From an uncultured Paracoccaceae bacterium (GTDB lineage: Bacteria > Pseudomonadota > Alphaproteobacteria > Rhodobacterales > Rhodobacteraceae): a stretch of 64,000 nucleotides of DNA. How positions within the stretch are numbered: position 1 is the stretch's first letter; every line of letters begins with the position of its first letter. A model generated the notes under the pieces. That model had not been told where the DNA came from and searched no databases. It worked only from the letters and a program-made list of their open reading frames with translations. Of the stretch, positions 8,513 to 17,290 are shown one piece after another. A program made the position numbers and the translations under genes. The stretch lies in assembly GCA_947500135.1 (NCBI GenBank), contig CANMQX010000006.1, positions 248,001-312,000 on the forward strand, written 5' to 3'.

Positions 8513-9526
8513 ATGGCTGACGTTCTCACCTTCACCGACCGGGGCATTTATTGTCCTGCAGGCGATTTTTATATCGACCCTTGGAAACCGGTTGATCGGG
8601 CCGTCATCACCCATGCGCATAGCGACCATGCCCGCCCCGGCATGGGCCATTATCTGGCCACAGCCCGCACCGCTGCCGTGATGCAGCACCGCCTTGGGCA
8701 GATCGACGTCCAAACCGTAAGCTACGGGCAAGAAACGAAAATTGGCGATGCGACAGTGTCTTTTCATCCCGCCGGGCACGTCCCCGGATCAGCCCAGACC
8801 AGGGTCGCGGTAGGTGGCCAGGTCTGGGTCGCCTCTGGTGACTACAAAACCGTCGCCGACGGACTTTCTGAACCGTTCGAGCCGGTCAAATGCCACGCAT
8901 TCATCACCGAATGCACCTTTGGCCTGCCAATTTTCAAATGGACACCAGAGAATATCCTGATCCGGCAAATCAACGACTGGTGGGCCAGCAACGCCGCCGC
9001 CGGACGCAGCTCCATCCTTGGGGCCTACGCGCTGGGAAAGGCGCAACGATTGCTGGCGACGGTCAACCCCGATATTGGCCCGATCCTGACGCATGGTGCG
9101 ATAGAGAAGACCAATGAAATCATGCGAAATCAGGATATTACCCTTCCCAAAACCACGTATGCGACGGCTGATGTAACAGCCAAAACGCACCCCGGCGCAT
9201 TGATCCTGGCCCCCCCTAGCGCGCTGGGAACAACATGGGCCAAACGGTTCGGCCCAGCCTCCACCGCTTTTGCCAGCGGCTGGATGGCTTTGCGGGGCGT
9301 GCGACGGCGTAGGGCGGCTGACCGGGGTTTCGTAGTGTCCGATCACGCCGATTGGGACGGGCTGAACAGCGCGATCAAGGCCACCGGTGCCACCACGATA
9401 TTCACAACCCATGGCTACACCTCATCCTTTCAGCGCTGGCTGACCGAACAGGGCTATGACGCCCATATCGTCAGCACCGACTATCAAGGCGAAAGCCTTG
9501 AAACGACAGAGGAAATCGAAGCATGA
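8513..9526 (+). CDS. Ligase-associated DNA exonuclease (metallo-beta-lactamase/beta-CASP-like)
   Basis: This 337-residue metallo-hydrolase has the metal-binding signature H-A-H-S-D-H (about 41-46) and further His/Asp residues in F-H-P-A-G-H-V-P-G-S and S-D-H-A-D-W. It belongs to the exonuclease family found next to ATP-dependent DNA ligases in bacteria. Its stop overlaps the ligase start by 4 bases, so the two products are probably made together for DNA end repair. In many genomes a Lhr-type helicase and a phosphoesterase complete the cassette; neither is present here. Confidence 0.88.
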   Translation: MADVLTFTDRGIYCPAGDFYIDPWKPVDRAVITHAHSDHARPGMGHYLATARTAAVMQHRLGQIDVQTVSYGQETKIGDATVSFHPAGHVPGSAQTRVAVGGQVWVASGDYKTVADGLSEPFEPVKCHAFITECTFGLPIFKWTPENILIRQINDWWASNAAAGRSSILGAYALGKAQRLLATVNPDIGPILTHGAIEKTNEIMRNQDITLPKTTYATADVTAKTHPGALILAPPSALGTTWAKRFGPASTAFASGWMALRGVRRRRAADRGFVVSDHADWDGLNSAIKATGATTIFTTHGYTSSFQRWLTEQGYDAHIVSTDYQGESLETTEEIEA

Positions 9527-11112
9527 AAGACTTCGCCGCCCTCTTTACCCGGATCGACGAGACCACCAAAACATCCGTCAAAACCGCCGCGCTCGCGGAT
9601 TATCTCCGAACGGCTGATGATCGTGACAAGCTGTGGACCATCGCACTGTTCACCGGGCGGCGCCCCAAACGAACCATCACTGCAACCCGTTTGCGCGAAT
9701 GGGCGGCAGAGGTGGCGGGCCTGCCCGATTGGCTGTTCGAGGAATCCTACAGCATCGTCGGCGATCTGGCCGAAACCATTGCACTGGTTCTACCGCCTGC
9801 CGAACAAGAGGATGACCAATCCTTAACGCATTGGATCAATAAGATTAAAACGCTTTCTACGCTGGAAGAGGATGCGCGCAAGGCTGGCATCCTGAACGCC
9901 TGGAACAGCCTGCCCACAACACAGCGTTTTCTGTTCACAAAACTACTGACAGGCGGGTTTCGGATCGGTGTCAGCGCAAAACTGATCACCCGCGCGCTAG
10001 CGCAGGCCACAGGGCAGCCAGAGCCGGAGCTGACGCATAAGCTGATGGGCAACTGGACACCCGACACGGCCACATGGGACAGTCTGATCGTCGCAGATGA
10101 CCCCACCGCCGACCTGTCGCGCCCTTACCCGTTTTACCTTGCATATCAGATGGATAGTATTGGCGATCTGGGCGAACCTGCGGATTGGAATGCGGAACGC
10201 AAATGGGACGGTATCAGAGGGCAGCTGATCATCCGTGGCGGCGAACACCATTTATGGTCACGCGGTGAGGATTTGATGACTGACCGCTTCCCGGAACTGG
10301 CGCAGTTGCGCGATTACCTGCCCGACGGCACGGTGATCGACGGCGAAGTTCTGGCATTTCAGAACGAAAAACCTTTGTCCTTCAACGCTTTGCAAAAACG
10401 GATCGGGCGCAAATCTGTCCCCAAGAAACTGCTAGCTGAGGCGCCAGTGATCCTGATGGCCTATGATCTGCTGGAACATCAGGGGCAGGATATCCGCGAC
10501 CAGCCCCTGCGCGCCCGACGTGACCATTTAAAGACCCTGATTGATCAAACGCCGGGCAGCAGCCCGATCCGCCTGTCATCGGCAATCACATTCACGACAT
10601 GGGATGATCTGGCCAAGGCACGCGATCAATCGCGTGACATCGGGGCCGAAGGGCTGATGCTCAAACGCCTCGACAGCCCCTATTTGTCGGGGCGTAAACG
10701 TGGCGATTGGTGGAAATGGAAGATTGATCCGCTGACCATCGACGCCGTCATGATCTATGCCCAAACCGGGCATGGCAGGCGTGCCAACCTTTTCACCGAC
10801 TACACATTCGCAGTGCGGCAAGACAATGATTTAGTCCCGTTTACAAAGGCTTACTCCGGTCTGACCGATGCAGAATTCCGCGAAATCACGGCTTGGGTAC
10901 GCAAAAACACATTGCAAAAATTCGGACCCGTGCGGCAGGTCCCCCCGACCCATGTCTTCGAAATCGCGTTCGAAGGGATCCAGGCCAGCCCCCGACATAA
11001 GTCCGGCGTGGCCCTGCGGTTTCCACGCATGGCGCGCTGGCGTCGCGACAAACCGGTGAACGAGGCGAATACGCTTGATGATCTCAAGGAAATGCTTGCC
11101 ACCTATGGCTAA
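9523..11112 (+). CDS. ATP-dependent DNA ligase (exonuclease-linked type)
   Basis: This 529-residue ligase has an N-terminal DNA-binding domain, the adenylation motif E-R-K-W-D-G-I-R (nucleotidyl Lys at about 227), later motifs I-D-G-E-V-L-A, E-G-L-M-L-K-R and W-W-K-W-K, and a C-terminal OB fold. It seals nicks using ATP, in contrast to the essential NAD-dependent LigA. It overlaps the exonuclease gene by 4 bases. Length and motif spacing match the single-chain LigB/LigC-like bacterial enzymes. No LigD polymerase or Ku domains are present. Confidence 0.9.
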   Translation: MKDFAALFTRIDETTKTSVKTAALADYLRTADDRDKLWTIALFTGRRPKRTITATRLREWAAEVAGLPDWLFEESYSIVGDLAETIALVLPPAEQEDDQSLTHWINKIKTLSTLEEDARKAGILNAWNSLPTTQRFLFTKLLTGGFRIGVSAKLITRALAQATGQPEPELTHKLMGNWTPDTATWDSLIVADDPTADLSRPYPFYLAYQMDSIGDLGEPADWNAERKWDGIRGQLIIRGGEHHLWSRGEDLMTDRFPELAQLRDYLPDGTVIDGEVLAFQNEKPLSFNALQKRIGRKSVPKKLLAEAPVILMAYDLLEHQGQDIRDQPLRARRDHLKTLIDQTPGSSPIRLSSAITFTTWDDLAKARDQSRDIGAEGLMLKRLDSPYLSGRKRGDWWKWKIDPLTIDAVMIYAQTGHGRRANLFTDYTFAVRQDNDLVPFTKAYSGLTDAEFREITAWVRKNTLQKFGPVRQVPPTHVFEIAFEGIQASPRHKSGVALRFPRMARWRRDKPVNEANTLDDLKEMLATYG

Positions 11113-11184
11113 CCCAAACCAGAGGCCTTAAAAGACGCGATCAGGCGTCCTATTTATGACGCGGCCACTCAAAAGAGGTTTTGG

Positions 11185-13002
11185 ATGATGAATTCTACCC
11201 GTGTTTTTGATGCAAATGTCACTGGCGGCGAGGCACTTGGCGATCTGCCGGAATGGGACCTGAGCGATCTTTACCCCGCAACCAACGCCCCGGAACTCAA
11301 GCGGGATTTGGAATGGCTGGAACAGGAATGCGCCGATTTCGCAAAGACTTACGAAGGCAAACTGGCCGATCTGGACGCCGCCGGATTGCTGAAAGCCGTG
11401 CAGCGTTATGAACAGATTGATGTTATCGCCGGACGCATCATGTCCTTTGCCGGCCTGCGCTATTACCAGATCACAACCGATAGTGACCGTGCCAAATTCA
11501 TGGCGGATTGTCAGGATCAGATCACCAATTTCACCACGCCGCTGGTATTTTATGGTCTGGAATTCAACCGGCTGGACGACGATCATCTGACCGAACTTCT
11601 GGCCGAAAACACTGACCTCGCCCGTTACAAACCCGTCTTTGACCGGATGCGGGCGATGAAGCCTTATCAGTTGTCCGACGAGCTTGAAAAATTCCTGCAT
11701 GACCAATCCACCGTGGGTGCCGCCGCCTGGAACCGTCTGTTTGATGAAACCATGGCCGGGCTTGAATTTGATGTGAACGGTGAGGTGCTGAACCTTGAGG
11801 CGACGCTGAACCAACTGACCGAACAGGACCGGACCAAACGAGAGACCGCGACCCACGCGCTTGCCGCCGTATTCAACGACAACCTCAAACTTTTTTCACG
11901 CGTCCATAACACGCTCGCCAAGGAAAAAGAGATCGAGGATCGTTGGCGCAAGATGCCCACGCCGCAAACAGGTCGGCATCTGGCCAACCATGTCGAACCA
12001 GAGGTGGTTGAGGCGCTGCGCAACGCTGTTGTTGCGGCCTATCCGCGCCTGTCGCACCGCTATTATGCGTTGAAAGCCAAATGGTTGGGTCTGGACCGGA
12101 TGCAAGTCTGGGACCGCAATGCGCCCCTGCCTATGGAAAGCGACAGGATCGTGGACTGGAACGAAGCACGCGACACGGTCATGACCGCCTATGGCGAATT
12201 TGACCCCAAAATGGCCGATATCGCCAAGCCGTTTTTCACCGATGGCTGGATCGATGCAGGCGTCAAACCTGGCAAGGCACCCGGCGCATTCGCCCACCCG
12301 ACGGTCACGCCGGTGCATCCTTACGTGATGCTGAATTACCTGGGAAAACCCCGCGACGTGATGACGTTGGCACATGAACTGGGGCACGGCGTGCATCAGG
12401 TACTGGCCGCAGAACAAGGTGAACTGCTGTCATCGACCCCCCTGACACTGGCCGAAACCGCATCCGTCTTTGGTGAAATGCTGACATTCCGCAAGATGCT
12501 GGACGGGGCAACAGATCAGGCAGAGCGCAAGGTCCTGCTGGCCAACAAGGTCGAGGACATGATCAACACGGTCGTCCGCCAGATTGCGTTCTATGATTTC
12601 GAATGCAAACTGCACGCGGCCCGGGCAGAGGGCGAATTGACCCCGGACGATATCAATGCGCTCTGGATGTCAGTGCAGGCCGAAAGCCTTGGGCCTGTGT
12701 TTGACTTCGCCGACGGCTATGAAACCTTCTGGGCTTACATCCCGCATTTCGTGCATTCACCTTTCTATGTCTATGCCTACGCGTTCGGCGACGGGCTCGT
12801 GAACGCGCTCTACGCGGTCTATCAGGAAGGCGATCCCGACTTCCGCGCCAAATATTTCGACATGTTGCGCGCCGGCGGCTCCAAACATCACAAGGAATTG
12901 CTGGCCCCGTTTGGCCTTGACGCCTCCGATCCCAAATTCTGGGACAAGGGCCTGTCGATGATCGAAGGCTTCATTGATGAATTGGAGGCGATGGAAGCGT
13001 GA
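11185..13002 (+). CDS. pepF: M3-family oligoendopeptidase F
   Basis: This 605-residue zinc metallopeptidase has the active-site helix L-A-H-E-L-G-H-G-V-H (HExxH at about 394-398), with the third ligand expected in the downstream Glu-rich helix A-E-T-A-S-V-F-G-E-M. It is a cytosolic enzyme that trims short peptides. Full length and all core segments are present. The downstream GNAT gene starts at a GTG overlapping the stop (4 bases). A small inverted repeat (GACGC-GATCAG-GCGTC) lies just ahead of the gene. Confidence 0.93.
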   Translation: MMNSTRVFDANVTGGEALGDLPEWDLSDLYPATNAPELKRDLEWLEQECADFAKTYEGKLADLDAAGLLKAVQRYEQIDVIAGRIMSFAGLRYYQITTDSDRAKFMADCQDQITNFTTPLVFYGLEFNRLDDDHLTELLAENTDLARYKPVFDRMRAMKPYQLSDELEKFLHDQSTVGAAAWNRLFDETMAGLEFDVNGEVLNLEATLNQLTEQDRTKRETATHALAAVFNDNLKLFSRVHNTLAKEKEIEDRWRKMPTPQTGRHLANHVEPEVVEALRNAVVAAYPRLSHRYYALKAKWLGLDRMQVWDRNAPLPMESDRIVDWNEARDTVMTAYGEFDPKMADIAKPFFTDGWIDAGVKPGKAPGAFAHPTVTPVHPYVMLNYLGKPRDVMTLAHELGHGVHQVLAAEQGELLSSTPLTLAETASVFGEMLTFRKMLDGATDQAERKVLLANKVEDMINTVVRQIAFYDFECKLHAARAEGELTPDDINALWMSVQAESLGPVFDFADGYETFWAYIPHFVHSPFYVYAYAFGDGLVNALYAVYQEGDPDFRAKYFDMLRAGGSKHHKELLAPFGLDASDPKFWDKGLSMIEGFIDELEAMEA

Positions 13003-13472
13003 TCACCCTCACCGCCCTGCCCCGGTCACAGGTTGACCGGGTCGCCCATCTGGTCCTGACAGAGCCGCAATACCCGTTTGTGGGCGAGATCAAGGAACTG
13101 ACGGCAGAAAAGGACCCGCAAACCGATTTTCACGTAGGACTGCGGGGCGACACCTATATCGGGTTCTTCAAGATCGATCACGACTTTTCGCGGGTCATTG
13201 AACGACTGCCCGAAGGAACATTCGGGTTTCGGGGCTTGCTGATCGGCGGCCAATATCAGGGGCTTGGATATGGGTCGGCCCTGCTGGACAGCTTGCCCAC
13301 CTATCTGCGCAAAACCTATCCCACACTGCCCGAGATCTGGCTATCGGTGGACGAGGCGAATACCCGGGCCATTGGCTGCTACGAAAAATCCGGCTGGGTT
13401 GTCGATGGGCCGGGACGCATCGGGCGTTCGGGACCGGAACAGATCATGCGTCTGGACCTTGCGGTGGCATAG
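12999..13472 (+). CDS. GNAT-family N-acetyltransferase
   Basis: This 157-residue GNAT protein has the acetyl-CoA loop G-G-Q-Y-Q-G-L-G-Y-G-S-A (about 85-96) and the later N-T-R-A-I-G-C-Y-E-K-S-G-W motif. The GTG start at 12999 overlaps the pepF stop, implying translational coupling. The substrate is unknown; coupling to a peptidase would suit amino acid or peptide acetylation but this is speculative. Confidence 0.85.
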   Translation: MITLTALPRSQVDRVAHLVLTEPQYPFVGEIKELTAEKDPQTDFHVGLRGDTYIGFFKIDHDFSRVIERLPEGTFGFRGLLIGGQYQGLGYGSALLDSLPTYLRKTYPTLPEIWLSVDEANTRAIGCYEKSGWVVDGPGRIGRSGPEQIMRLDLAVA

Positions 13473-13503
13473 GCCCGGCACCCTCGCACCACAAAACCAC
13501 GTC

Positions 13504-13586
13504 AAAATCTGCGGATGCAGATTTTAGGATGCAAAGACGGACATCACAGTTCATCACTGGGGCAAAAAATCTGTGACAGATTTTTT
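13504..13586. repeat. Two hairpins at a convergent gene junction (array locus A)
   Basis: Two short perfect inverted repeats fill the gap between the GNAT gene and the opposing DUF4389 gene. The first is AAAATCTGC-GGAT-GCAGATTTT (13504-13525), the second AAAAAATCTG-TGA-CAGATTTTTT (13564-13586). Arms begin with A and end with T, so each could terminate transcription from either side. The same architecture occurs at 18049, 29339 and 44985. Confidence 0.8.
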
Positions 13587-13886
13587 TTAATCTAGTTCCG
13601 TCCAGGGCCAGGGCTTCACCTCGCTCGCCGCCGCCTGATACCGCGCGGCCTTGGCCATCCAGACACCCATCGTGGTGCCGATCTCGGCCAATTGCTCATT
13701 CGGTTCACGCTTGTTGAACAACATGATCAGGAATTGTGCCACCGTCAAAATACCCAAAAGGCTGCTCGCCATGCTCATCAACACGGCGATGATCACCATA
13801 TTCACAAGGCGCATCCAGATGTTTTCGAAATCCGAATCCGCTTCGGCTGTTTCGTGATCTTTGGGCATATTTTCGTCCTCAGTCAT
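13587..13886 (-). CDS. DUF4389 family membrane protein
   Basis: This 99-residue protein has one or two membrane segments (about residues 28-55, L-V-N-M-V-I-I-A-V-L then L-G-I-L-T-V-A-Q-F-L) and the F-N-K-R-E-P-N-E-Q motif that I associate with DUF4389. Function is unknown. Its start overlaps the end of the upstream oxidoreductase gene by 8 bases, so the pair is likely one transcript. Confidence 0.8.
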   Translation of the reverse strand: MTEDENMPKDHETAEADSDFENIWMRLVNMVIIAVLMSMASSLLGILTVAQFLIMLFNKREPNEQLAEIGTTMGVWMAKAARYQAAASEVKPWPWTELD

Positions 13887-14856
13887 CCTTGGCCCCCGCA
13901 GTAAACACCATATCCATCATGCGTTGTGTGCCGCGCGAAAACTCCAGCGGGCAAGGATATGATGCCTCATTTCGGGCCGCATTGCAGAAATTTTCCACCT
14001 GCAGCACATATTGGTTCGTTGCAGGCCACCGTTCCGTCAGCACCGTTTGATCGTCATTCTCTAACCGCAGCGACGCAATATCAAACACATTTGCATTGAA
14101 TGGGCAGGTCAGCGTCAGCACGCCCTGATCACCATGAAAGGCAATATATTGTCGGGTGAACATGCGCATGGATACGACGGCGGAGTAGGTGAAATCAGGA
14201 AACTCCGCCGCGACCTGGGCAAAGACATCCACATCGTTTTCATAGCGCAGTTTAGCATGAGGGACAGCAACCGGTTCCTGGCCCGTCACAAACCGCGCGG
14301 CACCAAATGTATAAACACCGATATCGCGCAGGCCACCGCCGCCCGTATCCGGTTTGTTACGAATATTGTCCGTGTCAGCGGCATTGTTAAAGCTGAACAC
14401 CGTGTCCACATGGGTTAGTTGCCCAATCGCGCCTTCCGCCAGCAGCGCCTTGGCACGGACAAACTGCGGATGATGCACGATCATATAGGCCTCTGCCGCC
14501 AGCTTGCCCGACGCATCCCGTGCGGCGATAATCTGATCGAATTCCGCCTCTTTCAGCGTCATCGGTTTTTCACACAGCACATGTTTGCCCGACTGCAATG
14601 CCTTGATCGTCCAGTCCACATGCATGTGATTGGGTAATGGAATGTAGATCGCATCAATATCCGGATCGGCCAAAAGCGCATCATAATCATTGAGAACACG
14701 CAATTGCGGGGCGAATGCCTGAAAACCCTGTGCCTTGGCCGGGTCAGATGTGGAAAGGGCCGTCAACGCGGCCCCGTGGGCTGCATGAATGGCTGGCGCC
14801 ATATGTTTCCGGGCAAATTCTGCAGCCCCCAAAATACCCCAACGGATCGGTGTCAT
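13879..14856 (-). CDS. Gfo/Idh/MocA-family NAD(P)-dependent oxidoreductase
   Basis: This 325-residue protein has the Rossmann start W-G-I-L-G-A-A-E-F-A (7-16), I-P-L-P-N-H-M-H near 74-81 and the signature C-E-K-P-M-T-L at about 95-101, with the conserved Lys. The C-terminal alpha/beta domain carries G-G-G-G-L-R-D-I-G-V-Y. The family oxidises or reduces sugars, inositols and related cyclic alcohols; the substrate cannot be read from sequence. It is dimeric and cytosolic in known members. Confidence 0.9.
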   Translation of the reverse strand: MTPIRWGILGAAEFARKHMAPAIHAAHGAALTALSTSDPAKAQGFQAFAPQLRVLNDYDALLADPDIDAIYIPLPNHMHVDWTIKALQSGKHVLCEKPMTLKEAEFDQIIAARDASGKLAAEAYMIVHHPQFVRAKALLAEGAIGQLTHVDTVFSFNNAADTDNIRNKPDTGGGGLRDIGVYTFGAARFVTGQEPVAVPHAKLRYENDVDVFAQVAAEFPDFTYSAVVSMRMFTRQYIAFHGDQGVLTLTCPFNANVFDIASLRLENDDQTVLTERWPATNQYVLQVENFCNAARNEASYPCPLEFSRGTQRMMDMVFTAGAKDD

Positions 14857-14929
14857 CGCGGTCTCCTCTTTCCCGGCACGTTAGCGCCAACATTGCCGTA
14901 AGGGAACGCTGATCGGGCCCGCAGTTCAC

Positions 14930-14961
14930 AAAAAATCCCCGCAGGACTAGCCTGCGGGGAT
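14930..14961 (-). terminator. Rho-independent terminator behind rpoH
   Basis: A perfect 11-bp inverted repeat, ATCCCCGCAGG with a 5-base loop (14935-14961), is followed on the minus strand by six T residues. It lies 28 bases after the rpoH stop codon, so it should end the rpoH transcript. Confidence 0.9.
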
Positions 14962-14988
14962 ATGGGAATGCAATCAACAGATGTGGGT

Positions 14989-15885
14989 TTAGGCCGTGGC
15001 CAACATACCCTTCTGACGCGCCAGTTCCTGCATCTTCTTTTGCAGCTTTTCAAAGGCGCGCACTTCGATCTGACGAATACGCTCGCGGCTGACATCATAT
15101 TGGCCGCTCAGATCTTCCAACGTGATGGTTTCTTCGGCCAGACGACGCTGGACCAGAATGTCCTTTTCGCGATCGTTCAGCACCTCCATCGCCTCTGCCA
15201 AAAGCTCGCGACGGGCATCCAGCTCGTCACTTGCTTCGTAATCAGCAGCGGTATTGGCGCTTTCATCCTCAAGCCAGTCCTGCCATTGCATAGACCCTTC
15301 GCCGTCGGACCCGACCTGCGCGTTCAGCGATGCATCACCACCCGACAAACGCCGGTTCATGGAAATGACCTCATCCTCAGTCACGCCCAGATCAGTTGCG
15401 ATCCGCTTGACATTTTCAGGGCGCAGATCGCCATCTTCCAATGCGCCAATGCGTGATTTCGCCTTGCGCAGGTTAAAGAACAGCTTTTTCTGGGCCGACG
15501 TCGTGCCAAGCTTCACCAGCGACCATGACCGCAGGATATATTCCTGGATCGAGGCGCGGATCCACCACATCGCATAGGTCGCTAGACGGAAGCCCTTTTC
15601 AGGATCAAACCGCTTGACCGCCTGCATCAGGCCAACATTGGCCTCCGAAATCACCTCAGCCTGTGGCAGCCCATAGCCGCGATAGCCCATGGCGATTTTG
15701 GCCGCCAGACGCAGGTGTGACGTGACCATCTGATGCGCGGCATCAGTATCTTCATGGTCGACCCAACGCTTGGCCAGCATATATTCCTGTTCAGGCTCCA
15801 GCATTGGGAACTTGCGGATTTCCTGCATGTAACGATTCAGACCCTGTTCTGGTGACGGGGCGGGTAAATTCTTATAATTGCTCAC
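14989..15885 (-). CDS. rpoH: RNA polymerase heat-shock sigma factor RpoH
   Basis: This 298-residue sigma-70-family protein has region 2 (G-L-M-Q-A-V-K-R-F-D-P, Y-A-M-W-W-I-R-A-S-I), the RpoH-box-like segment Q-K-K-L-F-F-N-L (about 133-140) and region 4 ([10 protein letters not shown]). It directs RNA polymerase to heat-shock promoters. The start is a GTG at 15885 with a strong AGGAGGG 7 bases ahead. An RpoH-like promoter lies upstream and a clear terminator downstream, so it appears monocistronic and possibly self-activated. It resembles the RpoHI type of Rhodobacter, though paralogue assignment is only by eye. Confidence 0.95.
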   Translation of the reverse strand: MSNYKNLPAPSPEQGLNRYMQEIRKFPMLEPEQEYMLAKRWVDHEDTDAAHQMVTSHLRLAAKIAMGYRGYGLPQAEVISEANVGLMQAVKRFDPEKGFRLATYAMWWIRASIQEYILRSWSLVKLGTTSAQKKLFFNLRKAKSRIGALEDGDLRPENVKRIATDLGVTEDEVISMNRRLSGGDASLNAQVGSDGEGSMQWQDWLEDESANTAADYEASDELDARRELLAEAMEVLNDREKDILVQRRLAEETITLEDLSGQYDVSRERIRQIEVRAFEKLQKKMQELARQKGMLATA

Positions 15886-15921
15886 TGTCGTGCCCTCCTA
15901 ATGTTTAAAGGCTTAACATGG

Positions 15922-15950
15922 ATATGGTGACATTGACGTGACGTTTCAAG
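15922..15950 (-). promoter_or_regulatory. Putative RpoH (sigma-32) promoter of rpoH
   Basis: On the minus strand CTTGAA (15950-15945) and CCATAT (15927-15922) are separated by exactly 17 bases. This matches the alphaproteobacterial heat-shock promoter pattern of CTTGAA and CCATAT-like boxes. The predicted start would lie about 30 bases ahead of the GTG codon. It suggests positive autoregulation. Confidence 0.65.
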
Positions 15951-16046
15951 TCTCGATCTTAATTTTCCGTAAAACTGAATATGAACTAAGCGGTTTAGTT
16001 TGAAAAGCGCCCTTTACGTGCATTCACGCACATGGGATCGATTATT

Positions 16047-17072
16047 TCAGCCCTCGCCCCCAAGTGCGCGCAATAATCCGCGCATATCGGCGGGTAATGC
16101 CGCTTCGAAACTCAGGTTTTCACCTGTGACAGGGTGTTCAAACCCCAATGTCGCTGCATGAAGCGCCTGGCGCGAGAATCCTGCAACCGCTGCGACACCA
16201 GCATCCCCCACCGCTTTGGCAGATAGTTTGCGTCGTCCACCATAAACCGGGTCACCAATCAGCGCGTGACCGCAATGCGCCATATGTACCCTGATCTGAT
16301 GGGTTCGCCCGGTTTCAAGCCAACATTCGATTAGGGCCGCACAGGCTGGCGCGCCAAGTGCCGTTAGGATCCGCGCACGCGTCACCGCGTGCCGCCCGGC
16401 CGTGAATGACACCGCCTGTCGTTGCCTGTCGGTCTTGTGGCGACCCAAAAAAGTTTGAATCCGCAGGATATTGCCAGCCTCAAAAGATGTGCCCTTGATC
16501 CCCCGCAAACGCGGGTCATTGGCATCCGGCACCCCGTAACACAGCGCCAGATAACGGCGTTCAACCGTATGGGCCGCAAATTGATCAGCCAGATGATGAT
16601 GCGCCCGGTCGGTTTTGGCAGCGACCAACAGGCCAGATGTTTCCTTGTCGATCCGATGCACGATACCGGGGCGCCTCTGGCCGCCAACACCTGACAGGCT
16701 TTCGCCGCAATGATGGATCAGCGCATTGACCAGCGTCCCATCGGGTGTGCCCGGGGCGGGATGCACGACCATCCCGGCTGGTTTGTTCACCACGATCAAA
16801 TCATCATCTTCGAACACAACATCAAGGGGGATGTTCTGACCAAGGATATGACTTTCTTCGGCCATGGCTACTGTTACCGAAACCTGCGCCCCTTCCGTGA
16901 TGCGAAAGCGGGGGTCGGTGATCACCGCGCTATTAACGCAGACAGCGCCATCCGTGATCAGTTTTGCAAGGCGCGACCGGCTTAGCGCGGCCTCTGGCGG
17001 CACATCACGACCAAGCGCTTTATCAAGGCGGGGTGGCGGATTGGGACCGATTTGGAAAGTGACGGTGGTCAT
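16047..17072 (-). CDS. RluA-family pseudouridine synthase (RluD-like)
   Basis: This 341-residue protein has an N-terminal S4-like domain (L-S-R-S-R-L-A-K-L-I-T-D-G), V-N-K-P-A-G-M-V-V-H-P and the catalytic segment H-R-I-D-K-E-T-S-G-L-L-V with its active Asp, then G-R-T-H-Q-I-R-V-H. RluD-type enzymes modify uridines in 23S rRNA helix 69. I start at the ATG at 17072. The open frame continues upstream to 17309 but that part runs through the tRNA-His gene and cannot be coding. It lies just downstream of the tRNA on the same strand. Confidence 0.92.
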   Translation of the reverse strand: MTTVTFQIGPNPPPRLDKALGRDVPPEAALSRSRLAKLITDGAVCVNSAVITDPRFRITEGAQVSVTVAMAEESHILGQNIPLDVVFEDDDLIVVNKPAGMVVHPAPGTPDGTLVNALIHHCGESLSGVGGQRRPGIVHRIDKETSGLLVAAKTDRAHHHLADQFAAHTVERRYLALCYGVPDANDPRLRGIKGTSFEAGNILRIQTFLGRHKTDRQRQAVSFTAGRHAVTRARILTALGAPACAALIECWLETGRTHQIRVHMAHCGHALIGDPVYGGRRKLSAKAVGDAGVAAVAGFSRQALHAATLGFEHPVTGENLSFEAALPADMRGLLRALGGEG

Positions 17073-17169
17073 GTTCGGTCTCGCGCTCAAAAGGGCAACT
17101 GAGCGCGGCCACCTTTGGCTGCGCCAAACGTTTCCCCGCGCGCCGCGAAATTTCTTTGAAATTTTGCGG

Positions 17170-17246
17170 TGGTACCACCTCCTGGTCTCGAACCAGGGAC
17201 CTCTTGATCCACAATCAAGCGCTCTAACCAACTGAGCTAAGGCGGC
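17170..17246 (-). tRNA. tRNA-His (GTG anticodon)
   Basis: The 77-base cloverleaf folds fully on the minus strand: acceptor GCCGCCT/AGGTGGT, D arm GCTC/GAGC, anticodon stem CTTGA/TCAAG with loop TTGTGGA (anticodon GTG), T arm CCTGG-TTCGAGA-CCAGG, discriminator A73 and an encoded CCA. The base before position 1 is T, so no G-1 is encoded, and A73 replaces the usual C73. This is the unusual tRNA-His form known from a subset of alphaproteobacteria with a matching HisRS. Confidence 0.97.
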
Positions 17247-17290
17247 ACTGGATCGGGATTTAGCCCCAAGAGACATTGATTGCAAGACCT

